A stretch of DNA of 64,000 nucleotides from Thermoplasmatales archaeon (GTDB taxonomy: Archaea; Thermoplasmatota; Thermoplasmata; Thermoplasmatales; Thermoplasmataceae). Location: positions 1,349,966-1,413,965 of the forward strand of contig CP060531.1 in the NCBI GenBank assembly GCA_016806715.1, written 5' to 3'. The notes beneath the pieces were generated by a model. It saw only the letters and a list, made by a program, of their open reading frames with translations, did not search any database and was not told the DNA's origin. Numbering within the stretch: position 1 is the stretch's first letter; every line of letters begins with the position of its first letter. The position numbers and the translations under genes are program-made. This document shows positions 36,111 through 45,443 of the stretch, one piece after another.

Positions 36111-37214
36111 TTATGCCTCGCCTGCAGCCAGGGTATAAATGCAGGCGGGATCACTACCAAAAAGACTACCGGATGAGGTGAATGCCCTCGCCCTTGACCC
36201 TCCGCAGATGTCGTTATAGCTGCAAACGCCGCATTTCCCAGTGAAAGTTTCGGGGGAATCAAGACGATCAAGTATTCCATTATCAGTGCATATGTCAACA
36301 ATTGAAGTTTCTCTTACATTGCCTATTGGTCGCTCAATAAACCCGTTTATCAGTACATTACCGTCGTGCCCTATAAATAGGGTTTTCATGCGTTTGCCGG
36401 AATGCCTTGTTTGGGCATTCGCTCCGCTCTTTATGAATTCAGGTGCAGTTGCATTCATTAGGTTCCGGTATAGCTCATTACCATTGTAGGATTCGCCGGC
36501 AAGACGCTGGCGTTCAATTCTCTTGAATATGGGGGATTCCACGGTCCTCACATTCATTTTATCTCCATTTACTTCTACAAGCCAGTTATTGACATCCTCC
36601 ATCTGTTCAGGAGAAAGGTCGGCCAGTGTTTCACCCCTGCCGATCTTTATTAGAAAGAAAACCTCCCAAACCCTGATTCCAAGACCTGAGATCAAAGTCA
36701 AAATTTTTGGCAGTTCAAGCACATTATCTCGATAAACCGTCGTATTTACCTGAACTGGTATGCCAGCAGCATTGAACATCCTTATTGCCTTTAATGTATC
36801 CTGGAAAACGCCTTCTTTTCCCCGGAATTCGTCCTGATCCTTGGCAGTGGGCCAGTCAAGACTTAAGGAAACTGAATGAACGCCATACAATTTTGTCATT
36901 TCTACAAGTTTATCGTTAATTCTATCCGATACTGTTGGGCTAAGGGCTGTTTTTATTCCCAGCTCATTTGCCTTCTTCAGGAGAGTCTCGAGGTCACTTC
37001 TCATCAGCACATCCCCTCCGGTGAGTATCAGGACTGGGTAAGGTTTCGGAAACTCTGCTATCTGAATAAGTAGGTTCAGCGATTCCTCCGTGGTTAGCTC
37101 ACCCGGCATTGGATTAAGAATTGCCTCAGCTCTGCAGTGTTTGCAAGCAAGCGGGCACGCCTTGGTGGTTTCCCAGAAAAACAGCTGTGGTTTATAGATA
37201 GTATGGGCTATCAT
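36111..37214 (-). CDS. Radical SAM/SPASM protein
   Basis: A 367-residue radical SAM protein with the cluster motif CPLACKHC (C20, C24, C27), the LILTGGDVL glycine-rich strand and a C-terminal SPASM-type set CGVCSYNDICGG followed by a final Cys in DPACIY. The layout is close to archaeal heme-pathway or tungsten-cofactor maturases (AhbC/AhbD, TIGR04053-type). No precursor peptide or heme gene is adjacent, so function is open. The gene is alone, convergent with the MFS carrier. Confidence 0.8.
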   Translation of the reverse strand: MIAHTIYKPQLFFWETTKACPLACKHCRAEAILNPMPGELTTEESLNLLIQIAEFPKPYPVLILTGGDVLMRSDLETLLKKANELGIKTALSPTVSDRINDKLVEMTKLYGVHSVSLSLDWPTAKDQDEFRGKEGVFQDTLKAIRMFNAAGIPVQVNTTVYRDNVLELPKILTLISGLGIRVWEVFFLIKIGRGETLADLSPEQMEDVNNWLVEVNGDKMNVRTVESPIFKRIERQRLAGESYNGNELYRNLMNATAPEFIKSGANAQTRHSGKRMKTLFIGHDGNVLINGFIERPIGNVRETSIVDICTDNGILDRLDSPETFTGKCGVCSYNDICGGSRARAFTSSGSLFGSDPACIYTLAAGEA

Positions 37215-37306
37215 TTCAGTTGCATGTTAAATTGAGATAAAAGGGAGAAGCCTTAATAATCAGGTCAAAAAGAGAGTTAAAAAAAAATTAATACTTTTCA
37301 CTAAGA

Positions 37307-37579
37307 TTACTTTTTGTATTTTATCTTGCTGGATGCCCGGAAGACGAATTTCTTCTTTGAGGGCACATCTATAATCTTCTTTGTCTGTGGGTTTCTAGCC
37401 TTCCTTGCCATCTGGGTTCTTCTTTCGAAGATTCCAAATCCAGCCAGGTTTATTTTAGATCCCCTGTCCGACTCCATGATCACTGTGTCCAGAAAAGTCT
37501 TTATGACGTTTCTAGCCACTTTCTGTGTCGAGTTTGTCTTTTTCGCGACAGACTTAGAGATTTCACTGATTCCTACCAT
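37307..37579 (-). CDS. HU-family DNA-binding protein (HTa-type)
   Basis: A 90-residue HU protein: helical N-terminal half (EISKSVAKKTNSTQKVARNVIKTF), the INLAGFGIFERR strand-turn and the arm RKARNPQTKKIIDVPSKKKFVF. Thermoplasmatales lack canonical histones and compact DNA with this bacterial-type protein (HTa in Thermoplasma). A GGAGGG Shine-Dalgarno site lies about 10 bases before the ATG, and TATA-like boxes are at 37595-37620, as expected for a strongly expressed gene. Confidence 0.92.
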   Translation of the reverse strand: MVGISEISKSVAKKTNSTQKVARNVIKTFLDTVIMESDRGSKINLAGFGIFERRTQMARKARNPQTKKIIDVPSKKKFVFRASSKIKYKK

Positions 37580-37892
37580 TTAATCCCTCCAGTATGATAA
37601 TATAATTAGAAGTATTAAAATATTTGCATTGGGTTTTATATAAACTCCATATAACAAGGATTTTTGGGATATGTCACTATTATAATAAAAATTTTGAGAT
37701 ATAACTATAATCCACAGAACCGCTATAATGGCTCATTTGCAAGCTATATCCCAATTATATAACCTTTGCGTAAGATTTCAAAGACATAACTGTTACATCA
37801 TCATATATGGAATTTTTTCAGTCATTATTACAGAACCGACGTGAAAGATCATAGGAAAAATATAATTAAATAATGAGAAATGATAAAGTTTA
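37580..37892. other. AT-rich divergent promoter region of HU and speE-like gene
   Basis: About 310 bases of very AT-rich DNA holding promoters for both flanking genes. The speE side has AATATAATTAAA at 37858-37869, 25-30 bases before its ATG. The motif ATATAAC or its complement recurs at least four times (near 37650, 37700, 37745 and 37758) without constant spacing. No reading frame or structured RNA is evident. Confidence 0.4.
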
Positions 37893-38720
37893 ATGAGATT
37901 AATAGAGAACTGGTTTTCCGAGAGATATTCTGACAACCTTCAACTTTCGTTCAGGGTAATGGATCAGCTTCTTTCAGTAAAAACCGACTTCCAGAGGATA
38001 GATGTTTTCGAAACGTATGATTTTGGGAAACTTCTGTCAATAGACGGAACGGTTCAGCTGACTGAGAAGGATGACTTTGTTTATCATGAAATGATAACGC
38101 GAGTTCCATATTTCATGACAAAGAACAGGCCGCGCAATGCCCTTATTATTGGCGGCGGTGACGGCGGGGCTGCGACTGAGTTTTTAAAGCTCGGCCTGGA
38201 GAGCATCACCAATGTCGAAATTGATTCGCAGGTAGTGGAAGTTTCAAGGAAATTCTTTCCGGCACTTGCATCTTCTTTTTTAGACAGCCGGGTTAAACTG
38301 ATTATTGGCGATGGAGCCGAATTCCTTGCGGAAAGTAAGGAGAAGTTTGATATCATTATTGTGGATTCAACCGATCCTGTTGGACCAGCTGAAGTACTAT
38401 TCCAGAAAGAATTCTATGGATCAGTGAAAAAAGCGCTGGCAAAGGACGGAGTTATCGTGACACAGTCGGGATCCCCATTCTATCAACCAAACGGGCTCAA
38501 ACTTGCATACAATGGGATGAGGGGGGTTTTCAGTCACGTATCAGTCTACACTGCATTTATACCAACATATCCAAGTGGATTCTGGTCGTTTACAATGGGA
38601 AGCGATTCTGCTTTTTCGAGGAGAGAAGAGAAAGTAGGAGCAGGAAAATACTTCAATGAGCAGATACTGGAAGGTGCTTTCAGGCTTCCCCAGTTCCTGA
38701 TCGACCTGATTTCTCCCTGA
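37893..38720 (+). CDS. speE: Spermidine synthase-like aminopropyltransferase
   Basis: A 275-residue protein with the aminopropyltransferase core: [28 protein letters not shown], the binding loop GGGDGG (85-91) and the catalytic DSTDPVGPA (about 153-161). Archaeal enzymes make spermidine, thermospermine or agmatine-derived polyamines with decarboxylated SAM; specificity cannot be read. It is leaderless, judged from the TATA spacing. Only this pathway gene occurs in the window. Confidence 0.85.
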   Translation: MRLIENWFSERYSDNLQLSFRVMDQLLSVKTDFQRIDVFETYDFGKLLSIDGTVQLTEKDDFVYHEMITRVPYFMTKNRPRNALIIGGGDGGAATEFLKLGLESITNVEIDSQVVEVSRKFFPALASSFLDSRVKLIIGDGAEFLAESKEKFDIIIVDSTDPVGPAEVLFQKEFYGSVKKALAKDGVIVTQSGSPFYQPNGLKLAYNGMRGVFSHVSVYTAFIPTYPSGFWSFTMGSDSAFSRREEKVGAGKYFNEQILEGAFRLPQFLIDLISP

Positions 38721-38775
38721 TCTTTATATAAAAAACTGGAGAACTTTGTGAGATACGCCGCTATGTCACAAAAAA

Positions 38776-39171
38776 TCATTTCACTTTGAATTTTTCCATG
38801 GCCTCTGACAGCTGTTTCTCGTATTTCGGACCCAGACTTCTTGCAATTTTCTGAAGGTCTTTCATGGATTTAACAAAATTATACTTGCTCTGCTTTGAAA
38901 CCAGCTCTTCAAATTTCCTCATGTCGCTGGTTATTTTGTAGAGAAAATAAAAGAAAAGCAAAGTGAATATTATGCCGGCAACAAAGATCCAATAGTCCCA
39001 GCTTCCCAGTGAGGAAAAAGAAAGTATAGAGTCTGATAGCACATTGCTATGGAACAAGACGTCATTGGCCGAAATTATAAAAACGAAAAAAGATATCACG
39101 AAAGCTATCAGATAGAAATAAAACTGGTAGTCCTTAATCCTGGATGACATGTACTTTAGGAGTATTATCAC
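38776..39171 (-). CDS. Two-helix membrane protein of unknown function
   Basis: A 131-residue protein with two transmembrane helices (about 15-37 and 57-80) and a soluble, lysine-rich helical C-terminus of about 50 residues. I do not recognise it. Its start overlaps the rdgB-like stop by 4 bases, so it is the third gene of the Kae1-Bud32 operon, in which each junction is an ATGA overlap. It may be expressed for convenience rather than function. Confidence 0.6.
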   Translation of the reverse strand: MIILLKYMSSRIKDYQFYFYLIAFVISFFVFIISANDVLFHSNVLSDSILSFSSLGSWDYWIFVAGIIFTLLFFYFLYKITSDMRKFEELVSKQSKYNFVKSMKDLQKIARSLGPKYEKQLSEAMEKFKVK

Positions 39172-39728
39172 TCATTATTTAACACATTTCTCTCGTTGAT
39201 AAAATGAATTAACTTCTCTGCCGCTTTTTTCCTGTGTGAGATAAGATTCTTGCGCTCATTTCCCATTTCTGCAAGGGTAATTCCTTCATCATCAGGAATG
39301 AAGATTGGGTCAAACCCGAATCCTCCTTTGCCCCTCTCATCTGTCGAAATGGAACCATGTACGCTTGCTGAAAACTGAAAAATCTCCATATCGTGACTTA
39401 GCGAAATCACTGTCTGAAAATGCGCCCTGCGATTCGCATCTAGCAAGGACAGTATCCCACGGTTTCCGATTGTTGAACTTACATATGATGAATAGGGTCC
39501 CGGGAAACCATTGAGAGCGTCTATGTAAAGCCCAGTATCCTCCATGAAGAAAGTGCCGTCTATGAGGCTCTGCAGCTTCTTGCAACTGTCCAGTGAAATC
39601 TCATCCGTTGTATACCCCTGGATTTCCTCGTATTTCATGCGTACCCACTTAATCTCGATCTGGTGTTCAAGAAATATTTTTTTCAGTTCATTGTACTTGT
39701 GTTCATTGCTGGTTACAAATTTAATCAA
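39168..39728 (-). CDS. XTP/dITP pyrophosphatase (HAM1/RdgB family)
   Basis: A 186-residue nucleotide-sanitising enzyme. It begins KFVTSNEHKYNELKKIF, the family phosphate-binding start, with FMEDTGLYIDALNGFPGPYSS for metal and substrate binding and GGFGFDPIFIPD near the end. It hydrolyses ITP, dITP and XTP so they are not used in nucleic acids. It is coupled by a 4-base overlap to the Kae1-Bud32 gene, an arrangement I also know from other archaea. Confidence 0.9.
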   Translation of the reverse strand: MIKFVTSNEHKYNELKKIFLEHQIEIKWVRMKYEEIQGYTTDEISLDSCKKLQSLIDGTFFMEDTGLYIDALNGFPGPYSSYVSSTIGNRGILSLLDANRRAHFQTVISLSHDMEIFQFSASVHGSISTDERGKGGFGFDPIFIPDDEGITLAEMGNERKNLISHRKKAAEKLIHFINERNVLNNE

Positions 39729-41323
39729 ACATATCTCCTCCTCTTTTCCATGAGGTTCAGAGTTTCCAACACAAGGGATGAGTCACGGAATGATCTATTG
39801 TAACTGTCCATAAAGATATCAACAAGGTCAGTTACATTGCTGTTCAGGCTCCTGAATGATTCTGATAGAAGAAATATATCGGAAGCCATGTCCTCTACAG
39901 TGGAGTCCATTCTTCCCATACTTGGGTCTATGAGATATACTTTATTATCCGCGACAATTATGTTATTTGTAGTAAGGTCTCCATGGGTTATTCTTTTAGT
40001 GTGGATGGTGCCGATTGTTTTTCCCAGTTTCGAAATGACCGCCTGATACTCCCTGGCCTCTGCCAGATACTGCGATAGCATAACGCCCTTTATGCTTCCA
40101 AGTGTGAGGGAATTGTTGAAGGGGTTGTAATCGTAAACAACCGGAACACCTATGCCAAGTTCATTCATTTTTTTCAGGAGTATGAATTCAGTTCTCTGTC
40201 TCATTGTCTTGATTCTGGAATCAAGAAGCGGGTTCCTGTACTTTTTTGAGAGTCTTCGCTTGAGAACCACATCCCTTCCATAAAAGGTATCTTTGCTCGT
40301 TACAGACTCCGCTCCGGTTCCCATTGCAGGATAAAGTTTGCCTGACTTGATCCATGGGGCATCCACACTATCTATTCTCTCCCTCTGGTTTATCTGTGTC
40401 TCCTCTATCCGTTCACCACCTCGCGCTTTATAGATTAACATTCCGGCCTGTGCAATCATTGCCCCATTATCCATGCAATATTGCTTGTCTGTCAACTTCG
40501 CATCATACCCGGACTCGGCAGCCATTTCAGTTATCATCTGCCTCAACCTGTCATTTCGGGCAACGCCTCCTGCGATCATGATTTCTTTTTTTCCGGTGAG
40601 ATAAAGGGCCCTCTCCAGGATCTCTACCAGCATTGCAAATGCTGTCTCCTGTACGCTGAAAAATATATCTTCCGGCTTCTTTCCGGCTTTCTTTAGCGCG
40701 AGGGCAGCGGTGAGGATCCCAGAAAAAGAACAATTCATTCCCTTAACTGAGTAAGGCAACTCGTGCAGTTCGCTACCAATAGCCGCCATCCTCTCAATCT
40801 GTGGTCCACCGGGAAAGGAAATGCCAAAGACTCTGGCAAGTTTATCAAGCATGTTTCCAACGCCGATATCTATGGTCTCCCCTATGACTCTATACCTGCC
40901 ATTGATGTGAGCCAGGACCTGAGTGTTCCCGCCGGATACGTAAAGCATTGCAGGATCAACTGCCCCTGTCAGTTTCCTTCCTATCTCTATGTGTCCAAGC
41001 GGATGATTTACCCTCACGATAGGTTTTCCAAATTTTATTGAAAGTGTCCTTGCCGCTGTGGCTGCAACCCTAAGGCATGGCCCAAGTCCTGGTCCGGAGG
41101 AGAACGCGACTGCATCAATATCTTTCATTTCAGCGTTTGCCTCGGCCAGGGATTTCCGGATTACTGTTACAATTTCAGTTGAATGATGTATTGCGGCTTC
41201 CCTTGGATGGATCCCTCCAGCTGGTGGCAGGTAAGTTGAATTAACGTTGGAAAGAATGCGCTCCTCGCTTACAATACCCGCACTTACAGTATGAGCAGTA
41301 CCCTCTATTCCAAGAACAAGCAT
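39725..41323 (-). CDS. Kae1-Bud32 fusion (tRNA t6A synthesis and kinase)
   Basis: A 532-residue fusion. Residues 1-320 are Kae1/TsaD: the HHSTEIV (about 46-52) and NHPLGHIEIG (about 107-116) metal histidines and the GVARNDRLR motif. Residues from about 340 form the Bud32 kinase with catalytic loop THGDLTTNN and metal motif IDPSMG in place of DFG. In the KEOPS complex it makes threonylcarbamoyl-adenosine at position 37 of ANN-decoding tRNAs. Fusion of the two is common in Thermoplasmatales and methanogens. It heads the three-gene operon. Confidence 0.92.
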   Translation of the reverse strand: MLVLGIEGTAHTVSAGIVSEERILSNVNSTYLPPAGGIHPREAAIHHSTEIVTVIRKSLAEANAEMKDIDAVAFSSGPGLGPCLRVAATAARTLSIKFGKPIVRVNHPLGHIEIGRKLTGAVDPAMLYVSGGNTQVLAHINGRYRVIGETIDIGVGNMLDKLARVFGISFPGGPQIERMAAIGSELHELPYSVKGMNCSFSGILTAALALKKAGKKPEDIFFSVQETAFAMLVEILERALYLTGKKEIMIAGGVARNDRLRQMITEMAAESGYDAKLTDKQYCMDNGAMIAQAGMLIYKARGGERIEETQINQRERIDSVDAPWIKSGKLYPAMGTGAESVTSKDTFYGRDVVLKRRLSKKYRNPLLDSRIKTMRQRTEFILLKKMNELGIGVPVVYDYNPFNNSLTLGSIKGVMLSQYLAEAREYQAVISKLGKTIGTIHTKRITHGDLTTNNIIVADNKVYLIDPSMGRMDSTVEDMASDIFLLSESFRSLNSNVTDLVDIFMDSYNRSFRDSSLVLETLNLMEKRRRYV

Positions 41324-41350
41324 CTAGCTCCAATGTCCAGAGACTAAAAA

Positions 41351-41563
41351 ACATTTACGAGGATCGGGCAAGAAAGTTTCAGCCTCCGGGGAGGAGATGA
41401 ATTGCGAAATTTTTTACTGGCATGCCGCTTTGCATAATCAAGTACAGCAGGGCATGCGGGATTTGAAGCCTGTTAGGCTCATAAAAGGGGGGGAGATTGT
41501 GTAAGACTGCCTGGATGCATGAAAGGGCAATGGTCAGTGAAGCAGGAACCTCATATGCTTTAG
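41351..41563 (+). pseudogene. Decayed C-terminus of a TnpB/OrfB transposon protein
   Basis: Read in one frame, this segment gives a typical TnpB tail: TFTRIGQESFSLRG, then RNFLLACRFA, STAGHAGFEAC, GGDCVRLPGC and the ending SVKQEPHML. In-frame stops occur at 41435 (TAA) and 41474 (TAG), and nothing upstream of about 41350 remains, since the kae1 gene begins there on the other strand. I know this ending style from IS200/IS605 elements, where the 3' part of tnpB also encodes the guide-RNA scaffold. Assignment rests on these tail motifs only. Confidence 0.55.
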
Positions 41564-41726
41564 CGAGGGGAGGATGTTAGATGAGACATATTTGGGTCAT
41601 TGGACCCGGGGCGAGAAACATAGGGAACGACTGTAATCTATAATTTTATTAGGAAGCTATTAATTAAGAATAGCAATTTCAAGGCAAATTTGCTCTAAAA
41701 TACTGATTAGGCAGAAGGTTGTATAA
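41564..41726. promoter_or_regulatory. Region between TnpB relic and rps6e
   Basis: TATA-like elements lie at 41637-41650 (CTATAATTTTATT) and 41694-41704 (TCTAAAATACT), the latter about 25 bases before the rps6e ATG. Between them is an inverted repeat GCTATT/AATAGC (41656-41661 and 41669-41674, 7-base spacer). The upstream part (41564-41635) is GC-rich and would contain the right end of the old IS605-type element. No separate gene was seen. Confidence 0.4.
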
Positions 41727-42116
41727 ATGGAAAATTCAGTTGCAATAATAGCAGATCCAAAAGTTGGAAAAACCTATAAGGTTGAAGTACCGCAGGACTT
41801 GCTCAACGCACTTGTTGGAAGAAAGATAGGCGACGAGCTAGATGGAATATTCTTTAACCTTCCGGGTTACAAGATGAAGCTTACTGGCGGTAGCTCCAGC
41901 GATGGTTTCCCGATGAAGAGGGATTTGCAGATAGGCGGAAAGAAGAGAATACTGGTTACATATAATGAGGGCAGAAGAGGGAAAAACGGCAAGAGGAAGA
42001 GAGTGACGTTCAGGGGTTCCATAATCGGACCTGACATATCCCAGCTCAATCTTGTTGTGACGCAGTACGGCCCCGATCCCATTGGTCCTAAGGAAGAAAA
42101 GAAGGATACTCAGTAA
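41727..42116 (+). CDS. rps6e: Ribosomal protein S6e
   Basis: A 129-residue archaeal S6e. Its pattern VAIIADPKVGKTYKVEV, IGDELDGIFFNLPGYKMKLTGGSSSDGFPM and the basic stretch RRGKNGKRKRVTFRGSIIG are the family core; the C-terminus is charged. It is a component of the small ribosomal subunit. Its stop TAA shares its last A with the ATG of the aIF2-gamma gene, so translation is coupled, as in many archaea where S6e and aIF2-gamma are neighbours. Confidence 0.92.
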   Translation: MENSVAIIADPKVGKTYKVEVPQDLLNALVGRKIGDELDGIFFNLPGYKMKLTGGSSSDGFPMKRDLQIGGKKRILVTYNEGRRGKNGKRKRVTFRGSIIGPDISQLNLVVTQYGPDPIGPKEEKKDTQ

Positions 42117-43339
42117 TGCTACCGCAGCCATCTGTTAATATTGGAATGGTGGGCCATGTTGATCATGGAAAGAGTACGCTCACCCTTGCGTTAACGGGCA
42201 CAAGGACTGATGTGCATTCCGAGGAGATTAAGAGAGGAATCTCAATTAAACTAGGTTATGCAGACGCCCCGATATATAGGTGTACTGGTGAATCCGGCGA
42301 GCAAATTTATTCAGGCAAGAAGCTGAATGATAATTGTGAGTTGAGCCGGGTTATTTCAATCGTGGATGCACCGGGACATGAGACCCTAATGGCAACTATG
42401 CTTTCAGGATCTTCTATAATGAACGGAGCATTGCTTGTGATAGCAGCAAACGAAAAATGCCCTCAGCCACAGACCAGGGAACATCTTATTGCCCTTGACA
42501 TAATGGGAATAAAGAACATTGTAGTTGTTCAGAACAAGATAGATCTTGTGACCAGGGAAAGGGCAATGGAAAGCTACCATGAGATAAAGAACTTCCTCAA
42601 GGGAAGCGTTGCTGAGCAGGCGCCGATAATACCGGTAAGTGCCTATCACAGCACAAATATAGATGTGCTGATGAAGGCAATAAATGATGTGATCCCCACT
42701 CCTGAGTATGATGTTAATGCAAATCCACTGATGTATGTTGCCAGATCCTTTGATGTGAATAAGCCAGGTGCAAATCCTCAGAATATCAAGGGAGGAGTAC
42801 TTGGGGGTTCGCTGATCCGTGGATCACTCAGCGTGGGAGATGAAATAGAAATAGCCCCTGGAATCCAGGTAACCAAAGGGAACAAGACAACGTGGGAGAA
42901 CGTAGTCACGGAAGTTGTCGGCCTGATGGCCGGAAAGAGCTCCTACGAGAGAATAATTCCCGGTGGGTTAGCAGCCGTTGGCACGAAACTGGATCCATTT
43001 CTTACAAAAGGTGACTCATTCACTGGCAGGGTTGTAGGAAAGGTTGGAAAGGTACCGAACGTTGTTTTCAGCATGACTATTGAAGCAAACCTTCTCAAGC
43101 GAGTCGTAGGGTTTGAGGAAGAGCAGAATGTCGAGCCTCTTAAATCCAAAGAGAACCTGATGCTTACGGTTGGCACTGCGAATACTGTTGGAGTAGCCAC
43201 GGCAGTGAGGGACCAGAACATCGAGATCAGCCTGAAATATCCTGTAGCCTCAGATATCGGGGAAAGGATATCCATAGGAAGAAGAATATCAAACAGGTGG
43301 AGACTCATTGGCTACGGCAAGATAACCAACATAGGATAA
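42116..43339 (+). CDS. Translation initiation factor aIF2 gamma subunit
   Basis: A 407-residue GTPase. G-motifs visible: GHVDHGKSTL (G1), the switch region with IKRGISIKLGYAD, DAPGH (G3), NKID (G4) and the SAYH (G5). A short zinc-knuckle-like piece with cysteines follows the switch. Two beta-barrel domains end the protein. With alpha and beta subunits it carries initiator Met-tRNA to the ribosome. It lies directly after rps6e; a glycosylase gene is convergent 2 bases beyond. Confidence 0.93.
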   Translation: MLPQPSVNIGMVGHVDHGKSTLTLALTGTRTDVHSEEIKRGISIKLGYADAPIYRCTGESGEQIYSGKKLNDNCELSRVISIVDAPGHETLMATMLSGSSIMNGALLVIAANEKCPQPQTREHLIALDIMGIKNIVVVQNKIDLVTRERAMESYHEIKNFLKGSVAEQAPIIPVSAYHSTNIDVLMKAINDVIPTPEYDVNANPLMYVARSFDVNKPGANPQNIKGGVLGGSLIRGSLSVGDEIEIAPGIQVTKGNKTTWENVVTEVVGLMAGKSSYERIIPGGLAAVGTKLDPFLTKGDSFTGRVVGKVGKVPNVVFSMTIEANLLKRVVGFEEEQNVEPLKSKENLMLTVGTANTVGVATAVRDQNIEISLKYPVASDIGERISIGRRISNRWRLIGYGKITNIG

Positions 43340-43341
43340 CT

Positions 43342-44046
43342 TCATTGCTTTTCTGTCCCTCTTGCGAAGGCACACACAATATTCAGCGGGCAATTTGAGC
43401 ACAATGGGGTTTTTCTGCAGTATTCCTTGGCAGTGTGTACAAGCATAGCATGGAAATTTTTCAACTGTTCCTTGTCCAGGCCATGGTTTTTCGGCTTTGG
43501 CCTATTTCTGGAAACCACAATGGGCGCATCTTCCAGCCCTGAAAGCCGTTTAAAAATTCTCTCTGTGTAGCTGTCGACTATAAAAACAGGCATGCCAAGG
43601 GCGTACAGCATTATGTCATCTCTTGTCTCTGGTCCGATTCCATGGATGCTTTCCAGGAAATTTATTATAATTTGCGCTGGCTTGCCTTTCATTCCCTCGA
43701 TGCTCCCGAATTTTTCGACGATCCCCTTGGAGAGCAACTTCAGGGTCATGGCCTTCCGGTTATAGAAGCCGGAAGACCTGATGGCATCCCTTATTTCATC
43801 TTCTGGCGAGTTGTATATTTCCTCTATTCCGAGGAGTCGCCTTTCTTTTAGCCTGTTGAGGGCTATTTCCACATTTTTCCATGATGTATTTTGTGTAAGG
43901 ACTGCCCCAATGACAACTTCATCGTCGCTGCTTGCCGGCCACCATCCAAGATCACCATAGCGCACGTAAAGCAGATCATAAATTTCACTGATTCTCAAAT
44001 CCCAAGCAAATGTACTCCACGTTAAATTATTTTTTTTTTTAATCAT
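43342..44046 (-). CDS. HhH-GPD DNA glycosylase with 4Fe-4S cluster
   Basis: About 234 residues. The helix-hairpin-helix is SIHGIGPETRDDIMLYALG, the catalytic Asp sits in VDSYTERIF, and the C-terminal cluster motif is C-x5-C-x2-C-x5-C. The lysine of endonuclease III is absent from the hairpin (Glu/Thr instead), which suggests a monofunctional glycosylase like the MagIII/3-methyladenine type. The frame extends to TTG 44064, but ATG 44046 is more likely. A run of about eleven A follows the start codons, a possible slippage site. Confidence 0.78.
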   Translation of the reverse strand: MIKKKNNLTWSTFAWDLRISEIYDLLYVRYGDLGWWPASSDDEVVIGAVLTQNTSWKNVEIALNRLKERRLLGIEEIYNSPEDEIRDAIRSSGFYNRKAMTLKLLSKGIVEKFGSIEGMKGKPAQIIINFLESIHGIGPETRDDIMLYALGMPVFIVDSYTERIFKRLSGLEDAPIVVSRNRPKPKNHGLDKEQLKNFHAMLVHTAKEYCRKTPLCSNCPLNIVCAFARGTEKQ

Positions 44047-44148
44047 GCAAGCTGTCACGGGCAAAATGCTTGCCTTATTTCCAAGTATTGATTATCCCCT
44101 GAAAAACCGAAGAAAACATTATAATTGAATCTAGAATGTCGAAAAGAA

Positions 44149-45441
44149 ATGAGTGAGTTTGACGCCATTGTGATTGGTGCTGGCCCCGCCGGGGCATCAG
44201 CTGCTATTAGACTCGCATCTTCTAAAAAAAATGTACTTCTCGTTGAAAAATCGGACCCTCCCGGAAGCAAGAATGTTTCCGGTGGAGTACTGTGGGGAAA
44301 CGGCCTTTCAACGATCATTCCTGATTGGGAAAAAAGCGCTCCGGTGGAAAGGTTTGTAGACACAAAATCTGTCGCTTTCCTGACCCAGGATTCCAAGATA
44401 GCCATAGACTTCAGTTCAAGGAAGCTGCAACAGAAAAAGACTGGGTACACTGTACTCAGGGCGAAGCTTGATCAGTGGCTTGCCAGGAAGGCAAAAGAAG
44501 CAGGTGCAATGGTCATTAACGGGGTCACAGTGGAGAAGCTCCACATGGAAAACGGGAAAGTTACCGGCGTGGAGCAGGGCGGAGATGTTATCACATCGGA
44601 TGCCGTGATACTGTGTGAGGGAGCAAACCCGCGCGTGGCTATTGACTCAGGATTGCATAAGCGCCTTTCTGACAATGATGTTGCTTTAGGCGTGAAGGAA
44701 GTGTTTCATCTTCCAGAAAATACAATAAACGAGCGCTTTCACCTGAAGAGCGGTGCAGGATTTGCATGCGAATATGTCTTGGGATATCTGCAGAACGGAG
44801 TGGAAGCGGGTGGGTTTCTTTACACGAATAAGGACAGTATTTCAGTAGGTATAGTAGTATCAATGTCCCACCTCAGGGAAAATAATTCAACACATTCTTA
44901 TGATCTCATTGAATCGTTCACTAGCCATCCCTACATTGCGCCCCTTCTGGAGGGTGGAGATATGCAGGAATACAGTGCTCACATAGTTCAGGAAGGTGGC
45001 ATAGGATCAATGCCGAAGTTATATGGAAACGGATACATGATCGCCGGTGACTCCGCTGGTTTTTCTTTCAGCAATGGACTGGTGCTGCAGGGAATGAACT
45101 ATGCCATTGACTCCGGTATACTTGCTGCTGACACCTTTATTGCTGCCTCAGATGGCAAGGATTACTCCGAGAATTCCCTCAAGTCATACCAGGATAGACT
45201 GGAGGCTTCCTATGTAATGAAGGATATGAGAACGTTTAAGGGAATAGAGAATGTTACCTGGAGTCCATTTGTGCACAAGAAAATCCCGGCTATGCTGGAA
45301 TCACTGATGCTGAACCTCTTCATGGAGGAGGGGAAGCCAAAGAGGCACATGACGGGCATGCTGCTTGACGCAATGTCTGAGAATGATATGCTTAAGACAT
45401 CAAGTATCATGGAAGCCTACAGAATGATGAGGAGGATGTAA
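44149..45441 (+). CDS. fixC: FixC-like flavoprotein (ETF dehydrogenase/quinone oxidoreductase)
   Basis: A 430-residue FAD protein. The dinucleotide motif is VIGAGPAGASAA (9-20), with later motifs NVSGG and the FAD-closing YMIAGDSAGF. It belongs to the ETF-quinone oxidoreductase/FixC group. Upstream extension exists to 44125, but TATA-like ATTATAATT at 44118-44126 places the start at ATG 44149. The gene order C-X-A-B gives a full EtfABCX/FixABCX set that passes electrons between flavins, ferredoxin and quinone. Confidence 0.87.
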   Translation: MSEFDAIVIGAGPAGASAAIRLASSKKNVLLVEKSDPPGSKNVSGGVLWGNGLSTIIPDWEKSAPVERFVDTKSVAFLTQDSKIAIDFSSRKLQQKKTGYTVLRAKLDQWLARKAKEAGAMVINGVTVEKLHMENGKVTGVEQGGDVITSDAVILCEGANPRVAIDSGLHKRLSDNDVALGVKEVFHLPENTINERFHLKSGAGFACEYVLGYLQNGVEAGGFLYTNKDSISVGIVVSMSHLRENNSTHSYDLIESFTSHPYIAPLLEGGDMQEYSAHIVQEGGIGSMPKLYGNGYMIAGDSAGFSFSNGLVLQGMNYAIDSGILAADTFIAASDGKDYSENSLKSYQDRLEASYVMKDMRTFKGIENVTWSPFVHKKIPAMLESLMLNLFMEEGKPKRHMTGMLLDAMSENDMLKTSSIMEAYRMMRRM

Positions 45442-45443
45442 AT

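Noticed and set aside
37640-37790. Recurrent ATATAAC words as a repeat array
   Set aside because: Spacing and orientation are irregular and the region is so AT-rich that such words are expected.
41521-41550. SRP-RNA-like GGTCAG...GAAGCAG motif
   Set aside because: The tetraloop and closing helix are missing, and the segment is explained better as the end of a TnpB coding remnant.
44031-44041. Run of about eleven T as a transcription terminator or programmed slippage site
   Set aside because: It codes the Lys-rich start of the glycosylase on the minus strand; slippage is possible but unsupported, and the position does not fit a terminator for the plus-strand gene before it.
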